NCBI GenBank assembly: GCA_009741485.1
Contig: CM019218.1
Coordinates: 33,356,387-33,420,386, forward strand
Direction: 5' to 3'
From: Malurus cyaneus samueli
Taxonomy: Eukaryota; Chordata; Aves; Passeriformes; Maluridae
DNA length: 64,000 bases
Positions 23,786 to 35,150 of this stretch are shown here, in pieces. Within the stretch, counting starts at the first letter, position 1, and each line of letters starts with the position of its first letter. The notes below the pieces were generated by a model. The model saw only the letters and a program-made list of their open reading frames with translations. It had not been told where the DNA came from and did not search any database. A program made the translations under genes and the position numbers.

Positions 23786-26029
23786 CCCATTTTGCACCAC
23801 CTGAGATGAGGTATTCGTACCACCCTTAAAAATCTTCAGCACAAACGCAGAGATACCCATCTGCTGTGGTTCACAGCTGCAACAATAGACACATTTTTAC
23901 ATGGAGATAACCAACTAGAACTATGTAACAATAATAATATGTTACTAGTAACAATGTAAAAGCTGAACAAAGGGCATAGGAAACTTTTTGGCTCAGGGTT
24001 AAGTTTTTCCAAGGCAAATCAACACAATGCATCTATGCTTAACTACATGTACTACCAAAAAGAAAGAAACAAAAACAACCCAACCAAAAAAAGGACAAGC
24101 TAGAGTAGCTCTGTTTCACATTTACATAGAGATTTTAATGTGCTGCCAGTATTTTGGGTTTGGTTGGTTGGAGTTTTTTTGGTGTGTGGTAAAGATATTC
24201 TGCAAGTTTGCACTGACAGAGGAAATGCGATTATCTATTATACTTACCGTCATCTCTGAACCTAAAATAGTAGAACAGACGCCTTGAAGAACCTCTTGGT
24301 GTATTTCTGAAGCAGTGAGTTAAAAAAGATTAGATCTTTTCTGTAAGGACTTCCTTCACATAAGTGGAAACAGATTTTCCTTTTGAAAAGACTCAGTTTT
24401 AGTTTATTTTTTCCCTGCTTGACTTTTATTTGAACCATTCTGGTTTTGTCTGCTTATGAAGAGCACATGGTAATTTGGAAACTTACGGATCACTGTACTT
24501 CCAACTGATGATGAAGGCAAGGCTGTCTGGTCTTTTAAAGCTTACAGTGTGCTAAGAAGACATGTACACCTGGTGTGATTTCCATCATAATGTGCATGTC
24601 AATTGTAGAAAATGAATTAACTTGTAAAGTTCCCAAGTGGTGAGAGAAACTATGCCCCTTGGATCTGCAATGATGAACAGGTAAACAGACAAACCAGACA
24701 AACAAGATTGTTAAGGCTTTTCCATTGTCTTAAATTGAATCAGAAAATTCTCCTGGAGAATTTTACACCTCAGGCAACATGTAAATTATTTGGGGAACAA
24801 TAAAGCACTCTTCACAAATGGATTCATATTCAAGAGCTCCTCATTACATCTAGCACACTAGTTTTGTTAGTAAAACTTATTACTTAAAACAAGAGGTGGT
24901 TAGGGTATTTATCTACCCTCAGTTATAATCTGGGAGGAAAAGTACTGTTTACTTGAGTGAATGTGAAAAAATATATCTGTTTGGTACATAAGAAGAGCTG
25001 CTTATCCTAGAATAACTGTCACCTTTGCAATGCCTTTGGTACAGATTTGAAAGAATATGTAGTTCCAGTAGAACATTTTTCATCTGAGAAATTGGAAGTG
25101 CCTTTTAAAGGTAAGCAAAACCCATAACTCCATTTTGTAACCCAGGAAAAGATGTACTATTGTGGAAAAAAAAAAGCAACTCTCTCCACCTGTTGGCATC
25201 CACATTGGGTCATTTCCATTCACCAAATGAACATTTGTTCACTGGATGAGCCTTCTTATTAACTGCTTCAATTGTTAGGACACATAATACATTCACTATG
25301 TTCACAATATGCATTCACTACATAGAGAGAAATATGTGCTTAGCACCAGTGTTTATCCACACCACTATGACTGCTGGCCCACTGCTTGAGGCAGTTCTCT
25401 TTGTGAAAGAAGAAGCATCTTCCTGAAGCTGAGCAACTGGCAACTGTTTGGGTTCACTGCTAGGTTTGGTTCACAGCTCCCACTTCTGGGTAACTCACTT
25501 GTAAACTATCAGAGCTGAAATCTTCCTTTTCATAAAGTAGCACTAGGAGATACTGTTTCCTAACCTTACTCTTTACTATGATCTCGTGATGAATGAAGAA
25601 AGGGCTTAAATTATTCACACTATCTTCTTACCCGGCTGGCGGTAGGGAAATAAAGGCACTTTTTTTTTTTTTTTTTTTTTTTCTGTTTCCTTTTTCCTTA
25701 AGGAAACTTCACATGAGGGAAACACTACAGTGTGTTTACTCACTTCATACAAACTGCTCTGAGCACAGCAAATCTGTCCTTCCTCCTTCCCACAGAACAT
25801 GTCTCTCCTAGCTGGTGGATGGTCTGCCAGATGGATCAGCCTCTGGGCTGACACTGTGGCCTACAAACGCGCCCTGTGGGATGTTGTGCGATGATGGCAC
25901 CATGGCCCTCCGTGGCTTCACGAGGCTGAAGATTCCTGCCTGCAGTAAAGAGTCACCTGTGAGAACAGGAAACCTTCCCTTCGAATTCACCTAGGCACAG
26001 GACACATCCACCGTTCCCTACTGTCACTG
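23786..26029. other. Spacer between the LTR and the CpG island
   Basis: AT-rich sequence without a supported gene. The GC content begins to rise after about 25780. Open frames here are short. Confidence 0.5.
25660..25682. repeat. 23-base T-tract
   Basis: An uninterrupted T run; on the minus strand it is an A-tract. About 350 bases before the CpG island. No retrocopy recognised beside it. Confidence 0.9.
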
Positions 26030-26481
26030 TGCGAAGCCCAGGGGTGACAACCCTGCTGCGTCCCCAGGAGACGCGCGATCACCCGCCTCCCCGGCCTCTC
26101 CTCGCTCAACCCTCTCGACCCCGCCGCGGCCGGGCAGCGGCCTGCGCCCATCAGGCCCCGGGCAGCCCGCCCAGGTGCGGACAATGCGGCCGAGCCCCGG
26201 CTGCTGAGGCGGAGGCGGCACCGCAGCGAGGACGCAGCTTCCCCTCGGGGCGGCCCTGCGGCGGGGACGCCCTGGGCCAGCGAACACTGGCCCCCCGCAC
26301 GGCGCTGCCCTCGGAAGCTCATCGGGAACGGAACGGGAACCCAGCGCCCATCCCGCGCCTCTGCCCGGGGCTGCGCGGGGGGCGCCGCGCGTACCGGCGC
26401 CGCCGGCTCAACCAACTCCGCACGGCACAGCGCCGCGACCGGGCGCGCCCGCCCCCGGCACCCGATTGACGGCCCTGGCAA

Positions 26482-26486
26482 CCAAT
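26482..26486 (+). promoter_or_regulatory. CCAAT box in the CpG island
   Basis: CCAATCGG context, typical of NF-Y sites, about 430 bases before the proposed exon 1 donor. It overlaps the end of a GGCAAC half-site. Confidence 0.45.
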
Positions 26487-26757
26487 CGGCCGTGACAACC
26501 TCCGCAGCTGCCACACCGCTCCGGAAACGGGATGTGGCGGTGCCCGGGGGACAGCGGGCTCGGTGGCGCCGCGGCGAGGAGGCGAGCGCGGGCGGCGGCG
26601 CGGGCGAGCGCGGCCGGGCTCCGGCCGGCACTGCCGCAGGGATGGCGGCGGCCGCGGCGAGGGCTCACCCCCGTGGGGAGCGCTGCGAGCGGCCCGTGAC
26701 CCGCTGAGCGCCCTCCGCTGCGCGCTGCGTTACCCCCCCGCGGGCGGCGGCTCTGCA

Positions 26758-26772
26758 GTCGCCATAGAGACC
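26758..26772 (+). promoter_or_regulatory. RFX X-box-like motif
   Basis: A left half-site GTCGCC fits GTNRCC, then AT, then AGAGAC, one mismatch from RGNAAC. RFX factors drive many cilium genes, and TTBK2 is needed to start cilium assembly, so the site is biologically plausible. The match is imperfect. Confidence 0.35.
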
Positions 26773-26779
26773 GCGCCGC

Positions 26780-26911
26780 ACGCCGGGCGGAGGCTGGGCG
26801 GGGGCGCCGCTGTAGCCCCCCCCCGCGCCGCGCACACCATCCCCTGTGGGCCGGGGGCGCCGCCAGGACTCGCCGCGCCGCCCCGAGGACCGCCGCCTCG
26901 GCCCCGTCCAG
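26780..26911 (+). other. TTBK2: Proposed TTBK2 non-coding exon 1 (5' end uncertain)
   Basis: The sequence CCCCGTCCAG followed by GTGAGATC at 26912 is a good donor inside the CpG island. TTBK2 in other vertebrates starts with a non-coding exon spliced to the ATG exon, which fits the clean acceptor before 48514. The start of the exon is a placeholder. Confidence 0.4.
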
Positions 26912-29900
26912 GTGAGATCGCGGTGCTGCGCCGCGCCGCCGCCGTACCCCGCGCCCCGTCCCCGGGGCGCTCCGCCGCCTCGGCGGGGCGCGGCCCGCGG
27001 CTCCACCGGCCCGGCCGCAGCCGGCTGCTGCGTGGGAGCCGCGTCGCGGTTTCTGTCCCCGCGGAGAGGAGTTTGCCGGGCGCGGGAGCTCCGGGGCCAC
27101 GGCCCGCCCCGGAAGGGCTTATTCCAGTGGGGCAGGACGGGACGGGGCGATCCCGTCGGTGGAGTTAAGATCGGCAGGTCTGGCGGGCTCCAGCAGCAGT
27201 CACCGCTGCCCCGGCCTCCACGGAGAACAAATTTATAGACAGAGATTTTTTTTTTTTTTTTCTTTTTTTTGTCCCTCCCACTTTCTGCAAGAAGGCAAAC
27301 GGTGCAGAAATGTACGTGTTCTGACGGCGAAAGATGTCTGTTTTAAAATAGCTGCGTCTGTATTTCCATCTCTGGGTTGTGGCTTGCGTGTGACGGCTGC
27401 TGTGTGGGCACGGCTGGATGGGGAAGCGGGCTGTCTGTCGCCTGGCGCTCTAAGTGCTGGAGCCATTAGCGGCACTTGCATCGATCCGTGCATACAGATA
27501 TGCCTGGCTAGGCCGCGGGTGCGCGCACCACGGCGGTCACGGCGAGCACACAAACTGCGTGTGGAACGGCTTTGTAAATACGTTATCATACGTACTTTTA
27601 GCTTTACGAAGAGGAAAGGGGAAAGCACCTTGTTCCCAAGTCTACAGATGGTCTCTGGAGCTGCAGCGGCATCCTTAGGCTTCTGTTGTCGCTCTAGAGG
27701 AAAAGCACTGAGAGGACAAAGCTCGCTACGAGGTTTGTAACCTCTGGTGTGAGCCAGAGCAGTTGGAAACAACTGCTGGTGTGAGTGGGGATGGGAGTGC
27801 AAATGATAATAATAATGATGTATTATCATGGGGGCGGAGGGAGATGGACACAAAGGAATGACCCCGGAGTATACCACCGCCTTTTGAGAGCCTTCTATCG
27901 TATTTATAATTAAGCTGGAAAGGGCATTAGGAAATGAGTTATGAAATATGTTGTAGTGGCTTTCTTAGTTAGACTCTATGTGCAGAACCAATGTGATTTC
28001 AGCTTAAATGTTCTGAATTAGTTCACTATATTAGAGGACTGTTGAGAGCCTTAAAATAAATAATATTCTATTTAAGTATCTTGTTAGCCTTAAAGCATGT
28101 GATTAGTTTCCATGTTCTGGTTCTAGAAAAAATGAGTAGGTTTTTTTAACGTATTCTGTGTAGTTAATGCCATGCCTCTGTTGAACACAAGCTAGCTATG
28201 CTTTTAGGTGTCCTAGTTCATTTTGAGTTCAATAGTATGTGTAGTCATTTGTCAAAAGTTATTTTTAAAACAGTGCATCAAGATACAGTTAAAAAATTAT
28301 CTGTAACAAATACTTTGTTCTTCTCTAATATATTGTGGAGGAACCATTATTTACTTGAAGCTCAGCATTTTTTTAAACTTCCTGATTGGGAAAGATGAGG
28401 TTAGAATGAGAAGAACAAATTGAGCAACTGGAATACTCATGATGTCACTCATGTTTAGTGTAGTCACTGTGCTGCTGCTGTATGCTGCAGGCTCTGATAC
28501 TTCTAAAATCACAAATTTCATAGAAGCATTTCTCAATGTGGCTGCTTGTATCAAGAAGATTTTTGAGTATGATAGAAGAGAGATATGAGTGGGGTTTTCC
28601 TTGTACAAAACTGGCTTCTTAATGATCAGTTTCTACCAGTGCTAGATATATGTGTGCAGAAGGTTAAGCATTTGTTTAGTGTGTGAAGTTGCAGTGTATG
28701 GTATATTAATATACTATGTTTTCTGTTTTAGTAAGGGTTTGTTTATCTAGTGGGAATGAATTGGTACTTTACAAAGGAGATTGACAGTTTCTGTGTTTTC
28801 CTGTGTCTTGCCTTGTCTCTTTCTTTTTCTCTGGGGAAGGACTACAAAAAGCCTTTGTGTTAGGCTAGAGGGGAGGAGAAGCAGCTGTCTTTGCAGTACA
28901 AGACACCAGGATTCGTTGTGGTCTCATAGGAGTTTGTTGTCATACTTGGACCAGCCACTGTCCTTCCTCCTTAGTTCTGTGAAAACATTCTCACCTCAAG
29001 AAACTTGAGCTTCCTTTGACTGATCTCACAGGGCAGCGTGCTGTTCCATGGGTCTAGTAGGATCAGTCTGATGGGTCAGTTATGGATCAGTCTGATGTTA
29101 AAGTCTTGGTGGGCAGGAATTAAAATGTACAAAATTGCCTAAATACAAGGTATATCTTAAGGAACTCAAGAACTACAGATCACTTTTGTTTGAAAATGGC
29201 TTGTTAAATTGACATCTTGTTCATGACTGGGGTGAAAGAAACTTGTTCAAATCTTTTACTTGTTCATTGGGGTTTTTTTTTCTGTTTAGGAGCATAGTAT
29301 CTAGGGCACTTAAGTGGGAATGAAACATGTCAATTTTTAGAACAGAAAAGAAAAGCTGTTTCAGTTGGATAAGAGAGTACGACTAAATGGAGCAGCTTCA
29401 TTTTAATGCTTGTACTGTGTTCTCTGTCGTGCAGCGACAAAAGAAGCTGACTTCCCTCTTCTCATTAGAAATACTGAGTATCATATAATGTGGCTTTTGG
29501 TAACTATGCATTGTATGGTCTTTCAAGAAAACTTTGAAAATATTGTGTTGTCTTTTACTTATCCTTTACAACTTCATTTATTAAAGTAGTATTTATTTAT
29601 TAGAGTTGGAATACTCCCCTTTGATTGCTTCAGTGCTAGATGTTTAGTAGTGTGCTTTTGAGGGAATCTAGTAACTTGGATTTTTTTTTAAGCTGCTCAT
29701 AAAATAGACGTGCCATTCTTAGTGGTTTGAATTAGTAGTCTATCTTTCTTGGTATTAGCTTATAGGTCACTAGTCTTGAAACCTAAGTAGTGGAAAATTC
29801 AAGCAAAAAATTCTGGCCTTCTGACACTTCACCTCTTGATCTTGTTGAGAATGTTTTTCCCATTTTTGAGATTTCATACAAGTCATAACTTTTGATTAGT

Positions 29901-32900
29901 TATTTTTCAAGATTATTTTTCAATTAATGGACACAAATCTTTGAAAACTAGAGAAGGTTTTCTGGGGAGAAGGGGAAGATGTAATTTGAGAAGAGTGAGG
30001 AAAGGAGGGCAGATTGGGGAACTGAACAAGTCTTGAGTTTTTTAACAAAACTGTTATGTTAAAGTTTAAAAATATTTTCATTGTTGTGTTCAGGCATGTT
30101 TTTCTGTGATTCTTGTCCTATATGTTTGAGAATTGCATCACCACAGAATTGCATCACTCAAATGCTGTTTGACGCTGTTGCTTTTTGTCTGAAGAGATTA
30201 ATCAATTATTGAGAATTGCTTTGAGGAGGAATTCTATCCACTAATTCTTCCTTTTGGAGAAACGTGTGAATGTTGCTTAGCCTTGTATTTCAGTGCAAGT
30301 AGTAGTTGGCAGAGTTGAAGACCTCATTCGTGGATGAAGTTTGCCAGTTCACTGATGGTGTTGGTCAGGAGAGTAATTTTTTTCCAATACAAAGCTGTCT
30401 GATTTGTAAAGGAAAGGTAAAATAGGCTGAACCTGCTTTGAGAACTTGTAAAGGATGTCAGGTCTCTAATATGTAGCCATGTTTTTCTATCTGGGTGTTG
30501 CAAAGGGATTTGTTACTTGTTGCAGGGACAGGTTACTACGTGAAGCTCACATGCGGGAAAACGTAAAGGATCAGGTTTTGTGTCGTCCTGGTCTCCATGT
30601 AGAAATAATTTTATTACGTTTTTGATACACTCCTCTTACAACCGATGTTACACAGAAATTTTTTCACTAGACTCATCTGCAGTTAGGAGAGACCATGCCA
30701 TTCAGAGCTTGCATCTTTTCAGTACTTGGAAATTGTCTCCAGTCAACAGCTGCTTATTGATTCTGAGAGAGGGCTCGTTCTGCTCTCTGCCACTTCCCAG
30801 ATAATTCATAGATAGTATTTGTTACTTCTGTCATGCTCTGTCACAGGGTACTAAGGTTTCATGAGGGTTTTAGTAACACTTATTTGATATAATGTTGTTC
30901 AACATGGTAAGAATTAGATTGCTTTGGTACGTGGTGTATCAGCAGGGTATGTCTTGTAGCTGTCAAGTTTACTCGTTGCCATAGTAATGCTTCAAATGCC
31001 ACTCGTGGCAAGCAGTGTGACTTCTGAGCAAATGAAGTATGACTAGCTTTGCAGTGTTGAAGCATTAAAAAAAAAGGAGCAGTGATCTGTAAATAGAATA
31101 ATCTTTTCACCATCAAACTGGTGATTTTTTAGAACGTATTTGTATTCGTAAGTTGAGTTATATGCTGCCTTGAAATACTTCTTTTCTTGTCTTTCCTTTT
31201 GTCAGCATCTTGAGCTAAATAGATCTAGAATGGGCACTATCAACTGTTAGAAAATGTATCAGATGAAGAATGACTGTGCTGTTCCTCGAGTGTGATTGAA
31301 TTGAATGCCCTTAGTTCATATATGATGCTTTGATTTTCCATTTCCAGTATTCTATAAATAAAATCAAAGTGTAATTCCCTGAGTCAAGTCAGCCTGGAAC
31401 AAATTGTCGTGTTGTACTCTGAGAGTAGGAGAGAAACTGACATTGGATCGCTATTCTTTTTCTGTGTAAGTTTATGTGCTGTTTTGTCAAACTCTAGAGA
31501 TTATTGAGATAATCATGATGGTTTTGGGTGAAATTATAGTTTTACAGTTTTGAGCAAATCAGTGGATCCAGTGAGGAAACCTGCTGAACAATTCATCTGG
31601 TTAAAGAAAAATCTTGAAAGAATCACAGAATAGATTAGTGTGAAGGAAGTATTTATCAGTCTTGTGGGAGAAACGTGCTGACTAACCCAGTCAGTTCTTT
31701 TCTTGACCAGCCAAGAACTAAGAAATTGATGCAGAAGATGAGGAGCAAACCGTGACCCTCCTACACTAAAGCCGTTGTGTGCAGGAGAGAAGCTCCATTA
31801 TTAACTGTATGGTGATAGTTGTTATTTGTTTATAGATGTATATAGATAAAAGAGTATTTTTCAGATGTTAGCTCCTGCAGATGAAATTACACCTTATTGT
31901 TAAACCTGTCTAACTGTTGGCTGCTGGGTTTAAGTGGAAAATTATATTCTCTGCCTGGGCCTTTTCTAGTGCCCATTAATCTCTGAGCTGCACTGATTCA
32001 ACTCACTAACTTGACAGAGAATGATTGTAAAAAGGGGGTTGTTTGTATTGCTTTTTGGCTGATACAGGTTTATAACGCTTGATAGGTCATGCTGTTATGT
32101 GCAGCTTCACATTGACTGTGTAGCTGAGATAGACATTACCAGAACCTTTCTTTTATTGTAGTCTGGGTGCTCAGCTGGCAGGTCAGTTCAGGGAGGGCAC
32201 AAGAGAAAGAGGAGCATTTTATGTGAAAGGCTGCTCTGAGGTGATGGTGCACTTTCTTCTCTTTTGATTTGAAGGAAATTTGGGCAAGATGCTAATTTCA
32301 GCATTTCTTCCTGTTGTTCTGATATATTTCATTAGTTTTGAGCCTAGGATACCTCAGTCATGTGGCAGTGCTTCTGGATCTCCTTGATCAGTCATTTTCC
32401 CCTTGTAATCAGGGAGCAGCTGTACTTTGTCTGGCTTGTTGGAACTGGCAGTTAATACTTCAATTCTATTGTGAGCCCCTGCATCAGCATGTAATGGCTC
32501 ACTGAAATACTTCTTTTTCCTGGAGTAAAGATTTGAACAGAATTGATTTATGGTATGAATCAGGACTGTGGCCTGATATATAAGTAGCCATGCGGTAGAT
32601 GTTGCTCATATTTGGTGCTGACATTTTATAAAGTGCTCTTATATTCCTTGCTCTGAAACATGTAAAAGCTGAATCTTGGTCTTAATAAATAAGAATATAA
32701 TTATTACTACTCTTAACTGTATTATTTCTATTCTACCTTCTGGTATTACTAAACAAAAAGAGCACACAGATTTCACCCATATGTTTCTCAGTAGAATCTC
32801 ATAATCCCGATCACCATGTGATTGTGTTTCCACATATGCTCTAACAATAGAAATTAATTGTTGTTTAAATAATAATTTGAAAATACGCAAGTATCTCACC

Positions 32901-34799
32901 ACAGTTTAAAATGGAATATCCTCAAAGCGTTGTTATATATATATAAAAAAAAGGGAAAATATTTTCAAACATTCAGAATATACCATTGTGGTAGGTTATA
33001 GATCAGCAATACAATCAGGATTATTTTTCTAGCCTGGGCTTTAATTTGGTGAGATTTGGAATTCAATATCTTTATTTACATACAGCCAATATTTCTCAAA
33101 ATGTGTAACACTGTTATGCAAGACTTTTTATTATTTAAGTAAGGGATAAAATGAAAGCCTATAAAGGTTTCTGAGAAACATTGCTCTTTTATTTTTAGGA
33201 ATAATTGTACATTTGTTTTAAATACAGTTAAAATCTGATCTTGCATTGTTCACTCTTCTGATGTGTAGGAAATTATTGTAATTTTTGAGAGTCTCTTGAC
33301 CCCCATATTTGGAATACATAAACTTACTGATTTTTATGCCTCATCATTCTGCCATGTCTTATTTTTTCCGCTGATCCCTGGGCTGTTTTTTTGTGAACTT
33401 ACGACAATCCCAGCAAACTAAATATGTCTAGGATAATTGTATTTTCATAATGAAATATTCTTGTATAATTAATTTTCAATGACAAAAACCTCATCACTTA
33501 TCTCAATCTGTGTGAAGACCAAGGGAATTGTGATTATTGAGGCTGACTTTGCATGTAAAGCCAGCTGCCCTCGGACTTGGCTGAATTTTGTGTGCTACCA
33601 GTAGTCGAGTAAGAGCACATAATGTAGAAAATCACTGTGTTGTCTTTTCATACTTGTCAGTAATGAGGAATCCACTGAAAGAGTTAATGAAGTATTCAAT
33701 TAGTAGAGTATCTTTATTAATGAAAATGAAACATCTTGGAGAGATTTTTATGGGTTTAAGGAATGTAAAGGTTCAACCTCTTACTTGTATGAGTTGCGTG
33801 TCAGAATGGGGATCTTTTTGAAATTTCGTAGGCTAAAGCAATTTCTATTAGATAATATGGAGGAACTGATCTTTGTAATTTTGACATGCAAATTATCCAA
33901 TATTCTAATACTTTGGTTTTCTGATTTTTTAAATTTTTTTTTAAATAATCTTTTAATGAAATATGAACACCAGAACTGGAGATAATATTTTAGCAGCAAT
34001 CCTACAATGAACAGAGAGGTATTATGATCTCTCAGTATTTATTTGCCAATTCATCCATAGCTGTCATAACTTGATTACTCCAGCAAATGCATATATAAGT
34101 AACTGATTACTGCCTCATGTTAGGTGATGTTTGCATTTGTTCTTTGCTCCTTGATGGATAATAACTTCTTTTATCTAAGTTGGCACATGTGTGGTTTGAT
34201 TTTAGTCTGTTTAACCAGTTGATGCCATTTGTCTTTTACTGCTTCAAGATCTCGGTATCAACTACAAACTCCATAATTTTTTCCTGAGCAAAAAATGTTT
34301 CAGTATTAAATCAGAAATTGATTCCTATGGGAGTAGTTGAAAAGATATTTATTCAGTTACCTTCTTAAGAAACCTTTAGTTTCTTAAGAAGAGACTGTAC
34401 TGTGTGATATAAACTTAGATGTCTTACAGAAGTATAAGTGCCATAATAACTGTTATCCTTATAGGCCAAATTTGTAATGCCATAGTAAAAATTTAGTTTG
34501 ATAGGATGGGGAACTTAGTTGAATGGCTATAGTTATATTGTCTTCCTTAAGTTCTTTAATAGCCAAATCCCCTCATTTGACTGGAATGGATGTGGGGCTG
34601 ATGGTCCGTAGTTACCAAAGTAATTTGATTTATCCTTTCAAAATATTAACATCAATTGTCTTCTGTAATGTTCTACGTTTCAGGAATCCCTAACGATAAA
34701 TCTCCTTGGTCTCCTTGAAAACTCCTTTTAAGATAAAAATTATTCAAATGCGTCCTTCTCAACCTCTGTGACCTAGTAGCACGTAACTAATATTTCTCG

Positions 34800-35150
34800 C
34801 GGACTAGAATGCGCAGCAGCGCGGTGGCCGCAGGCTGCCCGGCCGGAGCTGGCCAGGGTGCTGAGCGTCCGGCCCGGGGTGCCCGTGCTGCCGAGAGCCG
34901 CCCCGGCAGCAGGCGAGCCCTCAATTGCGGGGTTACTAAAGGAGGGCTGCTGCTGACAGGAGCCTTCGTCTCCTCATATCACTATATCCAGGCACTTGCA
35001 CAGAAAATCTATATGTCTTTGCTACTTATACCAGAAAAAACCTTCTACTGTGAAAGTTTTCCCAGAGCCACAGTTCCTGGCTTTTTAACATCTCCAGTCA
35101 TATTAAACCCATCATCAGGAGAAGATTCTTTGCTGTCCAAGTACCAAGAG
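34800..35150 (+). other. GC-rich, first-exon-like segment, gene not recognised
   Basis: About 130 bases rich in CpG (34800-34930) lie abruptly inside AT-rich intron, followed by open frame to a GT at 35151. An ATG at 34809 opens 115 codons; a more natural start is the ATG at 35013, giving MSLLLIPEKTFYCESF and on to SSGEDSLLSKYQE just before the possible donor GTATAA. A second frame across the GC-rich part reads PELARVLSVRPGVPVLPRA, then stops. It could be a first exon with a small CpG island, or a decayed retrocopy with a frameshift. I do not recognise the protein. Confidence 0.35.

Larger units (their letters stand above)
26030..27240. promoter_or_regulatory. CpG island, presumed TTBK2 promoter
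   Basis: About 1.2 kb of very GC-rich, CpG-dense sequence in an otherwise AT-rich window. It contains GC boxes (for example near 26447-26458), a CCAAT box, an RFX-like motif and a good splice donor at 26912. It lies upstream of the TTBK2 start codon, on the same strand, with no other large gene between them. CpG islands can fire both ways, so a divergent transcript is possible; the long open frames here on both strands are the usual by-product of few stop codons in GC-rich DNA. Confidence 0.75.

Noticed and set aside
25987..27238. Long open frames on both strands of the CpG island
   Set aside because: GC-rich DNA has few stop codons; the translations are low-complexity Arg/Pro/Ala/Gly sequences that overlap each other in several frames and show no family features.
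31610..31740. Possible CR1 fragment starting AGAATCACAGAATAG
   Set aside because: Only the first dozen bases resemble the CR1 tail; the sequence after them does not follow it.
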